The translations under genes were made by a program, and so were the position numbers. The notes under the pieces were generated by a model. The model was not told where the DNA came from, did no database searches, and worked only from the letters and a program-made list of their open reading frames with translations. From Comamonas antarctica (GTDB lineage Bacteria; Pseudomonadota; Gammaproteobacteria; Burkholderiales; Burkholderiaceae_C): a stretch of DNA of 64,000 bases. Shown here piece after piece: positions 26,559-34,841 of the stretch. The stretch lies in the NCBI RefSeq assembly GCF_013363755.1, contig NZ_CP054840.1, positions 2,597,501 through 2,661,500 of the forward strand, written 5' to 3'. Each line of letters begins with the position of its first letter. The first letter of the stretch is position 1.

Positions 26559-27479
26559 ATGATCCATCTCGAAACCCGCCAGCTGCAGTACTTCGTGGTG
26601 CTGGCCGAGGAGCTGCATTTCAGCCGCGCGGCCAAGCGCCTGTGCATTTCCCAGCCGCCGCTGAGCATGGCCATCAAGCAGCTCGAAGGCACGCTCCAAG
26701 CCCAGCTGTTCGAGCGCAACAGCCGCGGCGTGCGCCTGACGCATGCGGGCCGGCACCTGCTGGCGCAGGCGCGCGACATCCTTGAACGCACGCGCCGCGC
26801 CGCGGCCGACACGCGCGCCGTGGCGCAGGGCATGGCCGGCAGCCTGCGCCTGGGTTTTGTCGGCTCGAGCATGTACCGCGGCCTGCCCGAGGCGCTGGAA
26901 CTGATGCGCGCCCAATACCCCGATGTGCGCGTGGACCTGCTGGAACTCAACAGCATCGACCAGCTCGCGGCGCTGCAAAGCGGCAAGATCGACCTGGGGC
27001 TGATGCATACGCTCGCGCCGCCCGCAGGGATGCGCGCGCAGGTGGTGGTCAGCGAGCCTTTCATTGCCTGCCTTCCGGCGCGCCACCCGCTGGCGGCGCA
27101 GGACAGGATCGCGATGGCGCAGCTGGCCAATGAACGCCTGATCCTGTTTTCCGAAGCCGTGTCGCCCGAGTACTTCGGTGTGATCCGCAGCATGTGCCAG
27201 AAGGCGGGGTTCGATCCCGAACTGCGGCATGAGGTGCGCCACTGGTTGTCGGTGCTGTCGCTGGTCGGCACGGGCCAGGGCGTGTCGCTGGTGCCCGCCT
27301 GCCTGCAGCGCGCGGGCATGCAAGGGCTGGTGTTCAAGCCGCTGGCCCGCAAGGCGCCGCTGTCGGTGCTGCAGGCGATGTGGCGCCCTGACCCCGAACA
27401 CCCGCTGGTGCCTATCCTGCTGGGCCACCTGCAGTCGGTGGTGAAAAAGCAGCGCCCGGCTGCCTCGGGCCGGCGTTGA
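26559..27479 (+). CDS. LysR-family transcription regulator
   Basis: Regulator of 306 residues. The winged helix reads IHLETRQLQYFVVLAEELHFSRAAKRLCISQPPLSMAIKQLE (about 1-60 in separate helices), followed by a periplasmic-binding-like effector domain (about 90-295). The ATG at 26559 matches the usual spacing to LRQLQYF; an in-frame ATG at 26523 would add 12 residues. It faces away from the CoA-transferase/Bug/dehydrogenase trio and is its likely regulator. Its effector is presumably the carboxylate or CoA ester of that pathway. It converges on cobT with only four bases between stops. Confidence 0.9.
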   Translation: MIHLETRQLQYFVVLAEELHFSRAAKRLCISQPPLSMAIKQLEGTLQAQLFERNSRGVRLTHAGRHLLAQARDILERTRRAAADTRAVAQGMAGSLRLGFVGSSMYRGLPEALELMRAQYPDVRVDLLELNSIDQLAALQSGKIDLGLMHTLAPPAGMRAQVVVSEPFIACLPARHPLAAQDRIAMAQLANERLILFSEAVSPEYFGVIRSMCQKAGFDPELRHEVRHWLSVLSLVGTGQGVSLVPACLQRAGMQGLVFKPLARKAPLSVLQAMWRPDPEHPLVPILLGHLQSVVKKQRPAASGRR

Positions 27480-27483
27480 GCGT

Positions 27484-28557
27484 TCAGGCGCTGGCCGTTT
27501 CGGCCTGCTGGCGCGCGACGCCGGCAGAGTCGAAGCTGGCCATCTCGCCGAGCATGGCGCAAGCCGATTGCAGCAGCGGCCAGGCCAGCGCCGCGCCCGA
27601 GCCTTCGCCCAGGCGCAGTCCCCAGTCCAGCAGCGGCTCGGCGCCCAGTGCCTGCAGCATGATGGTGTGGCCCGGCTCGCCCGAACGGTGGGCAAACACG
27701 CAGCGCTCGAGCACGGCCGGGCGCAGCCGGCTCGCCACCAGCACCGCGGCCGTCGTGATGAAGCCATCGACGACGATCACGCGCCGCTCCTGCGCCGCCT
27801 GCAGCACGGCCCCGACCATGGCCGCGATCTCGAAACCGCCCATGGCGGCCAGTACCTCGAGCGGCTCCTGCGCCTGGTGGTGGAAGGCCAGCACGCTGCG
27901 CAGCACCGCGATCTTGCGCGCCACGCCCGCGGCATTGAGCCCGGTGCCCGCGCCCGTGACCTGCGCCACATCCACTGCGCACAGCCGCGCCAGCAGCAGC
28001 GAGGCGCTGGAGGTATTGCCAATGCCCATCTCACCCAGCAGCAGGGCATTGCCCGGCAGCGCGCGCACCAGCTGCGCGCCCTCGTGCATGGCGGTGTCGC
28101 ATTGCGCGGCGTTCATGGCCGCCGCCGAAGAACAGTCGCGCGTGCCATGCGCCACCTTGCAGTCCCACAGCCGGGGCTGGCCGGCCACATAGGGCCGCTG
28201 GGGCAGATCGCGCGCCACGCCGCAATCGGCGACATGCAGCGCCAGCCCGTTCTGCCGCGCCAGCACACTCACCGCCGCACCGCCCGCGAGAAAGTTCTCC
28301 ACCATCTGCCAGGTGACATCGACGGGATAGGCCGAGACGCCGCGCGCCGCCAGGCCATGGTCGGCGGCAAACACCACCATCTGCGGCTGTTCGAGCCGCG
28401 GCGCTTCGGAGTGCAGGATGCAGGCCAGCCGGTGCGCGAGGCGCTCGAGCATTCCCAGCGCGCCCAGCGGCTTGGTCTTCTGGTCGATCAGCGCTTGCAC
28501 GCGCGCGTTCCATGCGGGGTCGTGGATGGAAGGGATTTCAGGCAAAAAACGAGTCAT
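27484..28557 (-). CDS. cobT: Nicotinate-nucleotide-dimethylbenzimidazole phosphoribosyltransferase
   Basis: Activates the B12 lower ligand: transfers phosphoribose from nicotinate mononucleotide to dimethylbenzimidazole, giving alpha-ribazole phosphate. The 357-residue protein shows KTKPLGALGMLE, VVFAADHGLAARGVSAYP, LLGEMGIGNTSSASLL, AAMGGFEIAAMVGA and the catalytic-glutamate region LRLGEGSGAAL. The ATG at 28557 is the first giving the canonical MTRFLPEIPSI. It is separate from the main cob operon by two small secreted-protein genes. cobS and alpha-ribazole phosphatase, its frequent neighbours, are not here. Confidence 0.96.
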   Translation of the reverse strand: MTRFLPEIPSIHDPAWNARVQALIDQKTKPLGALGMLERLAHRLACILHSEAPRLEQPQMVVFAADHGLAARGVSAYPVDVTWQMVENFLAGGAAVSVLARQNGLALHVADCGVARDLPQRPYVAGQPRLWDCKVAHGTRDCSSAAAMNAAQCDTAMHEGAQLVRALPGNALLLGEMGIGNTSSASLLLARLCAVDVAQVTGAGTGLNAAGVARKIAVLRSVLAFHHQAQEPLEVLAAMGGFEIAAMVGAVLQAAQERRVIVVDGFITTAAVLVASRLRPAVLERCVFAHRSGEPGHTIMLQALGAEPLLDWGLRLGEGSGAALAWPLLQSACAMLGEMASFDSAGVARQQAETASA

Positions 28558-28604
28558 TGCAAACCGGCCGGCGGAAGTCCAAAGAAAGGAGTATCGCCGG
28601 GCGG

Positions 28605-28626
28605 CGCAGCATCGGCGAAGATGCTG
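28605..28626 (-). promoter_or_regulatory. Hairpin in cobT leader
   Basis: Perfect eight-pair stem GCAGCATC / GATGCTGC with a six-base loop, 48 bases before the cobT ATG. No T-run follows and no B12 box is present, so it is not a cobalamin riboswitch. Function unknown. Confidence 0.35.
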
Positions 28627-28666
28627 CATCAACCGCGCGCGATCCGCATGGTCTTGCCGCGCGCAA

Positions 28667-28689
28667 GAAAAAGGGCCCCGCGGGGCCCT
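28667..28689 (-). terminator. Rho-independent terminator
   Basis: Self-complementary GGGCCCCGCGGGGCCC (28673-28688) followed on the minus strand by TTTTTC; 21 bases after the stop of the secreted protein gene at 28710-29222. It should separate that gene from cobT. Confidence 0.88.
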
Positions 28690-28709
28690 CATGCAATGCC
28701 AGGCGGCGC

Positions 28710-29222
28710 TCAGGGACGCACGGGAACCTGCTCGGTGTATTCGCGCAGCATGCCGCCGTCGCGCACGCTGCCGCTGCTTTCACCCGAGCGCACCCGCTCG
28801 GCGCAGGAGCGACGGTCATCGGCATTGCGGAACACATCGCAGCGGGCCAGCGCATTGCGCTGGTACTGGTCCATGTCCTGGCCACGCGGCATGCGGCCGG
28901 CGCGTTCTTCGGCGCGCACGGCAGCAGCTTCGTGCTGCTGCGGGTTGGCGTACTTGCCGCGCTGGCCCTGGTGACGCTCCCCCTTGGGCGCACGTTGCAT
29001 CTTCTGGCCTTCGGCGCTGCGCGCTTGCGAAGGCGCAGCCTGGGACGGCATTTGCGCTTGCGCAGCCGAGGTGCCCGTGGCAGCAGGCTGAGTCGCCGTC
29101 TGGGCATTGGTGGTGGTGGCGGACAGCGGCCGGGGCGTCTCCTGTGCTTGGACGGCGCCCAGGGCGCAGATCGCGGCGGCACACAGAGTCATTTGAACGG
29201 AGCGGGACCAGGTGGATGTCAT
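28710..29222 (-). CDS. Small secreted protein A (signal peptide, Gln/Ala/Ser-rich, Cys pair)
   Basis: Hypothetical protein of 170 residues. The signal peptide is residues 1-26 (core MTLCAAAICALGAVQAQ). A Thr/Ala/Gln-rich linker contains PSQAAPSQARSAEG (about 58-72), then a basic segment, then a C-terminal domain QRNALARCDVFRNADDRRSCAERV (about 128-151), where two cysteines ten residues apart could form a disulfide, ending REYTEQVPV. Related betaproteobacterial periplasmic proteins with this Cys pair exist but have no known function. GAGGAGATAACC precedes the ATG. Its signal peptide, PSQA-PSQAR motif and upstream region resemble those of protein B next door. Confidence 0.75.
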   Translation of the reverse strand: MTSTWSRSVQMTLCAAAICALGAVQAQETPRPLSATTTNAQTATQPAATGTSAAQAQMPSQAAPSQARSAEGQKMQRAPKGERHQGQRGKYANPQQHEAAAVRAEERAGRMPRGQDMDQYQRNALARCDVFRNADDRRSCAERVRSGESSGSVRDGGMLREYTEQVPVRP

Positions 29223-29312
29223 GGTGGTTATCTCCTCGGTAAATGGAAGAATGGACGGTGGCGAGACCACTGCGGCGTTACATTCCAGAGCTTGGGGCAG
29301 TTCACTGTCCAG

Positions 29313-29355
29313 CCTTATCAGTTCAGCCCGCCTGCGGTTGCAGGAGCGAACCTAC
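29313..29355 (-). repeat. Upstream repeat element, copy 1
   Basis: A 43-base element, identical at 40 of 43 positions to copy 2, starting 91 bases before the ATG of secreted protein A. It contains GGTT-N9-AACC (29336-29352), an operator-like inverted repeat. The equal distance to both gene starts points to a shared promoter or operator. Confidence 0.7.
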
Positions 29356-29382
29356 ATTCCCGGTGCCGCAGCGGCAGAGCGA

Positions 29383-29406
29383 GAAAAAGGCCCCGCAGGG
29401 CCTTTT
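29383..29406 (-). terminator. Rho-independent terminator, possibly bidirectional
   Basis: AAAAAGGCCC CGCA GGGCCTTTT: stem with A-run and T-run on both sides, about 35 bases after the stop of secreted protein B. Confidence 0.8.
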
Positions 29407-29439
29407 CGACAGCACCTGCGGCTTGCGCCGCAGCAGGGC

Positions 29440-29826
29440 TTATCGGCCCGTGGGCGAACCGGCGGTCGAGGGCGAAGCCTGCGAAGGCTTCATCGCTTCC
29501 ATTTGCGACTGCGAAGGACCGTGGTTCGTCGAGTGCGATGCAGGTGCGTCCTTGCGGCCATCGGTCGAACGGGCGTTGGTGGGCGAAGCCTGCGAGGGCT
29601 GGCGCGCTTCCATGGACGACTTCGAAGGTGCGGTGGCTTGCGGCGTGTGGTCGCGCACGCCGTCCGGATTGCGGGCCTGGCTGGGCGAAGCCTGCGAAGG
29701 CGTCTGAGTGCTCGACGACTCCTGCAGCTTGTTGGGCTGCTGGGCGCTGGCCATGCCGGCGGCGCCGAAGGCCACGGCGCACAGGGTCAGTTGCAGGGTA
29801 CGGGACAGGGTCGATTGCTGGGTCAT
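29440..29826 (-). CDS. Small secreted protein B with PSQASP repeats
   Basis: Hypothetical protein of 128 residues, low complexity. The signal peptide is residues 1-28 (core LQLTLCAVAFGAAGMASAQ). The mature part is built from three imperfect repeats beginning PSQASP: PSQASPSQARNPDG, PSQASPTNARSTDG and PSQASPSTAGSPTG, separated by Ser/His/Met-rich spacers; it contains no cysteine after the signal. The ATG at 29826 is preceded by GAGGAAAGCCACC; an upstream ATG at 29841 is less well placed. It is probably a disordered periplasmic or surface protein. It appears to be a diverged relative of protein A. Confidence 0.72.
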   Translation of the reverse strand: MTQQSTLSRTLQLTLCAVAFGAAGMASAQQPNKLQESSSTQTPSQASPSQARNPDGVRDHTPQATAPSKSSMEARQPSQASPTNARSTDGRKDAPASHSTNHGPSQSQMEAMKPSQASPSTAGSPTGR

Positions 29827-29919
29827 GGTGGCTTTCCTCATAGTGAAGGGTTCGGACAGAAGAAGCTGCTGCGACAACCTCGTCGGTACGTACCAAGCTT
29901 GAGGCCGTTCCCTTTTGCG

Positions 29920-29962
29920 CCTTATCAGTTCAGCCCGCCTGAGGTTGAAGGAGTGAACCTAC
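29920..29962 (-). repeat. Upstream repeat element, copy 2
   Basis: Second copy of the 43-base element, 94 bases before the ATG of secreted protein B. Three substitutions distinguish it from copy 1, while the inverted repeat AGGTT-N9-AACCT (29942-29960) is kept. Retention of the arms suggests a functional protein-binding site. Confidence 0.7.
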
Positions 29963-29971
29963 AACCTCTTT

Positions 29972-31465
29972 TCAGCCCTGCGCGAACCAGCTGTCGACCC
30001 CCGCGGCAAGCCGCTCGAAGACACTGTCCAGCGTGGGCACGTCGGCGCCCAGCAGGGCCTGCACCACCGCGGCGTTCTCCAGCATGCCATGCCAGTAGCT
30101 GCCCAGGATGCGGCCGTCGGCGCTCTGCCACAGCAAGCCGGGCACGCGTTCATGCGCGACCATGCCGGCCGCCAGCATGTCGCCGCGCAAGCGGGTCTGG
30201 CCGTGGTGGATCTCATAGACCTGCAACTCCAGCTGCGACAGCGCCTGCCACGGCGGCGCGATGTCCGGCAGGCGCACCTGGGCATGCAGCAGCCGCTTTT
30301 CCACATCGAACACCGTCACCAGCGGCAGCAACCCCAGCCCGGCTTCATTGCCGTCGACGCCATGCAGGTCGATCAAGGCCTCGCCCAGCATCTGCAGTCC
30401 GCCGCAGATGCCCCAGAGCCGCCCGCCTCGCGCCACATGGGCGGCGAGCGCGGCATCGAGCCCCTGGGCGCGCAGCCAGCGCAGGTCGCTGGCCGTGGCC
30501 TTGGAGCCGGGCAGGATCACCCAGTCGGCGCCCAGCAGCTGCGCCGGGCTGCGCGCCCAGACCACGCGCACGCCGGGAACGTTCAGCAGCGGCTGGAACT
30601 CGTCGAGATTGCTGGCGCGCGGATAGGCGATCACCGCCACCGTGGCCTGCACCGGCGCGCCCGCCGCGCCGTCGGCGGTGGCAGCGTCGTGCGCCCCATC
30701 CTCCTCGGGCAGGCCGTGCTGCGCCAGCCGCGGAATCGTCGCCACGACCGGCACGCCTGTCAGTTCCTCGAGCATCTGCGGGCCGGGCGCCAGCAGCCGC
30801 GCGTCGCCGCGGAATTTGTTGAGCACGAAACCCCGGATCAGCGCGCGCTCGTCGGCCGGCAGCAGCGCCCAGGTGCCGTAGAGGTGCGCAAATGCGCCGC
30901 CGCGGTCGATGTCGCTGACCAGCAGGCAGTGCGCCTGCGCATGGCGTGCGACGCGCATGTTGACGATATCGCTGCTGTGCAGGTTGATCTCGGCCGGCGA
31001 GCCCGCGCCCTCGATCACGACGACATCGTTCTCGCCGCGCAGCGCGTCGAGCGCCTGCGCGATGTGCGGCCAGACATGGGCGCCGCGCTCGCGCCAGGGC
31101 AGTTGGGTCAGCGCGTGGTCGACCTGCCCGAGCAACACCACCTGGCTGCGCATGTCGGCCTCGGGCTTGAGCAGCAGCGGATTCATGCGCACCTCGGGCA
31201 CGCAGCCCGCGGCCAGCGCCTGCAGGTATTGCGCCGTGCCGATCTCGCCCCAGGCGCCGCCTGCGGCGGGCACCACGCGCGCGTGGTTGCTCATGTTCTG
31301 CGCCTTGAACGGCGCCACCTTGAAACCCTGCTGGCGGTACCAGCGGCACAGCGCCGTGGCCACCCAGCTCTTGCCCGCGCCGCTGCTGGTGCCGAGCACC
31401 ATCACGCAAAGGGCCGGGCGCTGGCCGGGTGTGGGCAACGGAAGGTGCGTCGAGTGGGTCTTCAT
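29972..31465 (-). CDS. cobQ: Adenosylcobyric acid synthase (cobyric acid synthase)
   Basis: Amidates carboxylates b, d, e and g of adenosylcobyrinic acid a,c-diamide, using glutamine and ATP. The 497-residue protein has an N-terminal P-loop-like GTSSGAGKSWVATAL (about 25-39), FKAQNMSNHARV, VVIEGAGSPAEINL, DIDRGGAFAHLYGT, and a C-terminal class I amidotransferase domain with the cysteine in WGICGGLQMLG and the histidine in GSYWHGMLE. It is the last gene of the main cob operon and overlaps cobD by four bases. Confidence 0.97.
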   Translation of the reverse strand: MKTHSTHLPLPTPGQRPALCVMVLGTSSGAGKSWVATALCRWYRQQGFKVAPFKAQNMSNHARVVPAAGGAWGEIGTAQYLQALAAGCVPEVRMNPLLLKPEADMRSQVVLLGQVDHALTQLPWRERGAHVWPHIAQALDALRGENDVVVIEGAGSPAEINLHSSDIVNMRVARHAQAHCLLVSDIDRGGAFAHLYGTWALLPADERALIRGFVLNKFRGDARLLAPGPQMLEELTGVPVVATIPRLAQHGLPEEDGAHDAATADGAAGAPVQATVAVIAYPRASNLDEFQPLLNVPGVRVVWARSPAQLLGADWVILPGSKATASDLRWLRAQGLDAALAAHVARGGRLWGICGGLQMLGEALIDLHGVDGNEAGLGLLPLVTVFDVEKRLLHAQVRLPDIAPPWQALSQLELQVYEIHHGQTRLRGDMLAAGMVAHERVPGLLWQSADGRILGSYWHGMLENAAVVQALLGADVPTLDSVFERLAAGVDSWFAQG

Positions 31466-32487
31466 GTGTTTCCATCGAGAAGCTCAGCAGCCTGCCAGGC
31501 CCGGGCCAGCGCCTGCTGCGATGCCGGGGGCAGCACCCCCAGCCGTACCGCGCCGGCCAGCCCGAAGCTGCCCGTGTCGCGCAATTTGATGCCATGTTCG
31601 CGGCGCAGCCAGGCCAGGCGCGCGCCCATGCGCGCGGCCTCGGCCTGCGGCCAGCGCGCCACCAGGTAGTTCGCCAGGCTGCCAGCTTCTATCTGCCAGC
31701 CCAGCGCCGCACACAGTGCGATCTGCGCCGTTTTCCACTGCGCGAGCTGCACCCGGCTGGCGGCCAGCCACTGCTGCACCGCCGGCAAGGTCCAGGCTTC
31801 GAGAAAGGCCACGCCATGCGCGCCCACGACCCACGACGGCGCGAGGGCCAGCAGCGCCTCGACATCGGCCTGCGCGCCTTCCGGCGCAATGGCATAGGCA
31901 GCGCGCACGCCGGTCATGCCCAGCGCCTTGTTGGGTGTCCAGACCTGCCAGGCGCCCGCGGGCAAGGCGCTGCGCTGGCCGTCGAGACGCAGCGGCTGGT
32001 AGGCGCAGTCGAGCACATGCAGATGCGGGCCAGGCTGGGCGCACGCGAGCCACTGCGCCAGCGCCGGGTCGGCACGGCCCAGCGGACTCGAGGGTTCGCA
32101 CGCCCAGTGCAGCGCCGGCGCAGGGCCATCCAGCGCGAGCCGGCGTGAGATTGTCAGTCCCCAGACGCGGGCCGCCTGCGCATAGTCGCCATAGCTGTGG
32201 TCGGGCAGCACGGCGTGGCGCAGGCCCCGGCGCGCCGCATGCGCGCTGATGCGGTGGATGAACTCGCTGGCGCTGCCGGCCGGCACGATGCGTGCGCCAT
32301 CGACGCCGTGGAAGACGCCAAGCCGCGCGCGCAGCGCCGTGTAGGCCGGATCGGGATACTGCTGCGCATGCGCGGCCTGCAACGCCTGCACGGCATCGGG
32401 ACAGGGGCCGCAGCTGTTGGCGTTGGTCGAGAAATCATGCGCGGCCACGCCCAGCGCATCGGGGCCGCCATGCAGGTTGTCAGCCAT
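31462..32487 (-). CDS. cobD: Threonine-phosphate decarboxylase (CobD/CobC type)
   Basis: PLP enzyme of 341 residues that makes (R)-1-amino-2-propanol phosphate, the linker between corrin ring and nucleotide loop. It starts HGGPDALGVAAHDFSTNANSCGP, then shows IVPAGSASEFIHRI, HVLDCAYQPLRLDG, and the Schiff-base lysine in WTPNKALGMTGVRAAY. Named cobC in Pseudomonas denitrificans and cobD in Salmonella. It overlaps cbiB by 8 bases upstream and cobQ by 4 bases downstream. Confidence 0.93.
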   Translation of the reverse strand: MADNLHGGPDALGVAAHDFSTNANSCGPCPDAVQALQAAHAQQYPDPAYTALRARLGVFHGVDGARIVPAGSASEFIHRISAHAARRGLRHAVLPDHSYGDYAQAARVWGLTISRRLALDGPAPALHWACEPSSPLGRADPALAQWLACAQPGPHLHVLDCAYQPLRLDGQRSALPAGAWQVWTPNKALGMTGVRAAYAIAPEGAQADVEALLALAPSWVVGAHGVAFLEAWTLPAVQQWLAASRVQLAQWKTAQIALCAALGWQIEAGSLANYLVARWPQAEAARMGARLAWLRREHGIKLRDTGSFGLAGAVRLGVLPPASQQALARAWQAAELLDGNT

Positions 32488-33454
32488 GGGAACTCCCCAG
32501 TGCGGCCAGGCCGGCCAGCAGTGCCAGCCCGGCCAGCCAATGCACGGCGCGGCGCGCCATGCACAGGCCGCGCACCAAATCCTGCGCGTCGGGCGCGCGG
32601 CCCTGGGCGTGCAGCACGTAGGCGCCGGGCTTGCCCAGGCGCACATCGAGCGCCAGCGCCAGCGCGGCCATGGGCCAGCCGCCGTTGGGCGATGGCGTGC
32701 GCCGGCTTTCCTGCCGCAGCCGCGCCCATGGCAATCCACCGGCGGCCAGCGCCAGCAACAGCGCCGTGATGCGCGCCGGAATCCATGACAGCAGATCGTC
32801 GGCATGCGCGGCCCATTTGCCGCCCCACTGCCAGTAGCGCCCGCCGCGCCAGCCGGGATAGCCCCACATCGCGTCGGCGGTGTTGGCAAAGCGGTACAGC
32901 GCCGCACCCGGAAGGCCCAGCAGCGCAAACCAGAACAGCGGCGCCACCAGCGAATCGTTGAGGTTCTCGGCCAGTGTCTCGAGCGCGCTTTCGCGCACTT
33001 CGGCCGCGCTCAGCTGCGTCACATCGCGGCTCACCAGCCACGACAGGCGCTCGCGCCCCGCGGCCAGCGATTGCTGCAGTGCCGCCTCCACGGCCTGCAC
33101 CTCGGATTGCAGCATGCGCCAGGCAAACAGCGGCTTGAGCAGCAGGGCCAGCAGCGGCACGGCCAGCCAGGCCGGCGCCAGCGCGAGCCCGCATTGCAGT
33201 GCCGCGTAGAGGGCCGCAATGCCTGCGGCCATCAGGCACCAGGCGAAGGCGCCACGCGCCCAGCACGCCAGATCGGGATCGGTGGCTTCGGGTGCGCCCA
33301 CCCAGCGGCTGGCGCCGCCCAGCAGCTGCCCCATGCCGACCACGGGATGCACGCGCGCCGGCGGCTCGCCCCACAGGGAGTCGATCAGCAGCGCCAGCAG
33401 CAGCGCCGCCGCGGCGGCGCCCGCGCCGCCCACGCCCACGCCCTCAGCCCACAT
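32480..33454 (-). CDS. cbiB: Adenosylcobinamide-phosphate synthase CbiB
   Basis: Integral inner-membrane enzyme of 324 residues that attaches aminopropanol (phosphate) to adenosylcobyric acid. It shows LLIDSLWGEPPARVHPVVGMGQ near the N-terminus, RESALETLAENLNDSLVAPLFW, ALYRFANTADAMWGY and PSPNGGWPMAALALAL, all typical of CbiB/CobD. Several hydrophobic segments are present. The start overlaps the end of bluB by 11 bases. Confidence 0.95.
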   Translation of the reverse strand: MWAEGVGVGGAGAAAAALLLALLIDSLWGEPPARVHPVVGMGQLLGGASRWVGAPEATDPDLACWARGAFAWCLMAAGIAALYAALQCGLALAPAWLAVPLLALLLKPLFAWRMLQSEVQAVEAALQQSLAAGRERLSWLVSRDVTQLSAAEVRESALETLAENLNDSLVAPLFWFALLGLPGAALYRFANTADAMWGYPGWRGGRYWQWGGKWAAHADDLLSWIPARITALLLALAAGGLPWARLRQESRRTPSPNGGWPMAALALALDVRLGKPGAYVLHAQGRAPDAQDLVRGLCMARRAVHWLAGLALLAGLAALGSSHG

Positions 33455-34184
33455 CGCCACCCTCGCCACCCGCGGCCTGCCGGCCCCAGGTTTCATCGAA
33501 CAGCATGTCGGCGAGGTCCGCGCGCTGCGCCCATTTCTCCTGCTGCAGCATGGGCTCGGCATAGAACGCCGGCACCGGCCCCAGGCACAGCACCGCCAGC
33601 GGGCGGCTGCCCTCGGGCATGCCCAGCAGCGCGGCCAGCGCCACGGGATCGAACAGCGACACCCAGCCCATGCCCAGCCCCTCCGCGCGCGCCGCCAGCC
33701 ACAGGTTCTGGATGGCGCAGGCCGCCGAGGCCACATCCATCTCGGGCAGCGTGCGCCGGCCGAACACATGCTGCTCGCGGCCGGGCGGCATGGCCAGCAC
33801 CAGCACTTCGGCGGCATCGAGCACGCCCTGCACCTTCAGGCGCATGAACTCGCCTTCGCGCTCGCCCAGGGCCTCGGCGGTGCACAGGCGTTCGGCCTCG
33901 ACCAGCGCATGGATGCGTTCGCGCATCGCCCGGTCGCGCACGCGCAAGAAGCGCCAGGGCTGCATGAAGCCGACGCTGGGCGCGTGGTGCGCGGCGCGCA
34001 GCAGGCGCAGCAGCACCTGCGGCGCCACCACGCCGCCGCTGAAGTGGCGCATGTCGCGGCGCTCGTGAATGGCGCGATAGACCGCGGCGCGGTCCGCCGC
34101 ATCGAACGGCTGCGCCGCCAGCGTGGGCCCGGGAAGCCCGCCGGGCGCGTCAGAGGATGGAAGATGGCTCATGTCTGGGGTCAT
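33444..34184 (-). CDS. bluB: 5,6-dimethylbenzimidazole synthase BluB
   Basis: Nitroreductase-like flavin destructase of about 246 residues. It consumes reduced FMN and oxygen to make dimethylbenzimidazole, the B12 lower ligand. Family motifs are IHERRDMRHFSGG, APSVGFMQPWRFLRV, LPEMDVASAACAIQNLWLAARAEGLGMGWVS and LCLGPV. I take the ATG at 34184, preceded by GGGGA; ATG at 34172 is an alternative and the true homology begins later. It shows that this organism can make its own lower ligand aerobically. Confidence 0.93.
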   Translation of the reverse strand: MTPDMSHLPSSDAPGGLPGPTLAAQPFDAADRAAVYRAIHERRDMRHFSGGVVAPQVLLRLLRAAHHAPSVGFMQPWRFLRVRDRAMRERIHALVEAERLCTAEALGEREGEFMRLKVQGVLDAAEVLVLAMPPGREQHVFGRRTLPEMDVASAACAIQNLWLAARAEGLGMGWVSLFDPVALAALLGMPEGSRPLAVLCLGPVPAFYAEPMLQQEKWAQRADLADMLFDETWGRQAAGGEGGDVG

Positions 34185-34200
34185 TTTCCCCGCCCCGGGA

Positions 34201-34770
34201 TCAGTCTTCAATGCCGCGTTGCGCGGGCACGCCGGCCTGGAATGCGTGCTTGATCAGCGTCATCTCGGTCACGGTATCGGCAATCTCGATGATCTCGGGC
34301 GGGCAGCGCCGGCCCGTCAGCACCACATGCACGTCGCGCGGGCGTTCGCGCAGCGTCTGCAGCACGGGCTCCAGCGGCAGCCAGCCATAGATCAGCGGAT
34401 AGGTGATCTCGTCGAGCACCACCATGAAATGCTCGCCCGACAGGATGGCCGCGCGCGCGCGCTCCCAGCCCTCGCGCGCGAGCTGCGCCGAGTGTTCCTG
34501 GTCCTGGCTCTTCCAGCTGAAGCCGTCGCCCAGGCCCTGGATGGGCATGCCCAGCTGTTCGAACATGCGGTGCTCGCCGAAGCGCGCCGTGGGCACCTTC
34601 ATGAACTGAAAGATCTTCACCGACTTGCCACGGCCGTGCGCGCGCAGCGCCAGGCCGAAGGCGGCCGTGCTCTTGCCCTTGCCATTGCCGGTGTTGACCA
34701 GCACCAGCCCGCGGCGTTCGCCTTCGGGCTTCTCATAGGGCTTCACGGTGGGGGCTTGTTCGATTTCCAT
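34201..34770 (-). CDS. cobO: Cob(I)yrinic acid a,c-diamide adenosyltransferase
   Basis: ATP:corrinoid adenosyltransferase of 189 residues (CobO/BtuR/CobA family). It adds the upper adenosyl ligand to reduced corrinoids. The P-loop [46 protein letters not shown] and [16 protein letters not shown] are diagnostic. It starts 71 bases after the ABC ATPase stop, the largest gap inside the operon. Confidence 0.97.
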   Translation of the reverse strand: MEIEQAPTVKPYEKPEGERRGLVLVNTGNGKGKSTAAFGLALRAHGRGKSVKIFQFMKVPTARFGEHRMFEQLGMPIQGLGDGFSWKSQDQEHSAQLAREGWERARAAILSGEHFMVVLDEITYPLIYGWLPLEPVLQTLRERPRDVHVVLTGRRCPPEIIEIADTVTEMTLIKHAFQAGVPAQRGIED

Positions 34771-34841
34771 GGTTTTCCACTTCCAATGCGTAAGAGTGAG
34801 CAACGCCGCAGCTGCGACGTTTGTAAAAGGTCGCGCAGGCG

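Noticed and set aside
28558..28709. Possible third cobalamin riboswitch before cobT
   Set aside because: No CCCGCAAC core and no B12 box; only a simple eight-pair hairpin is present.
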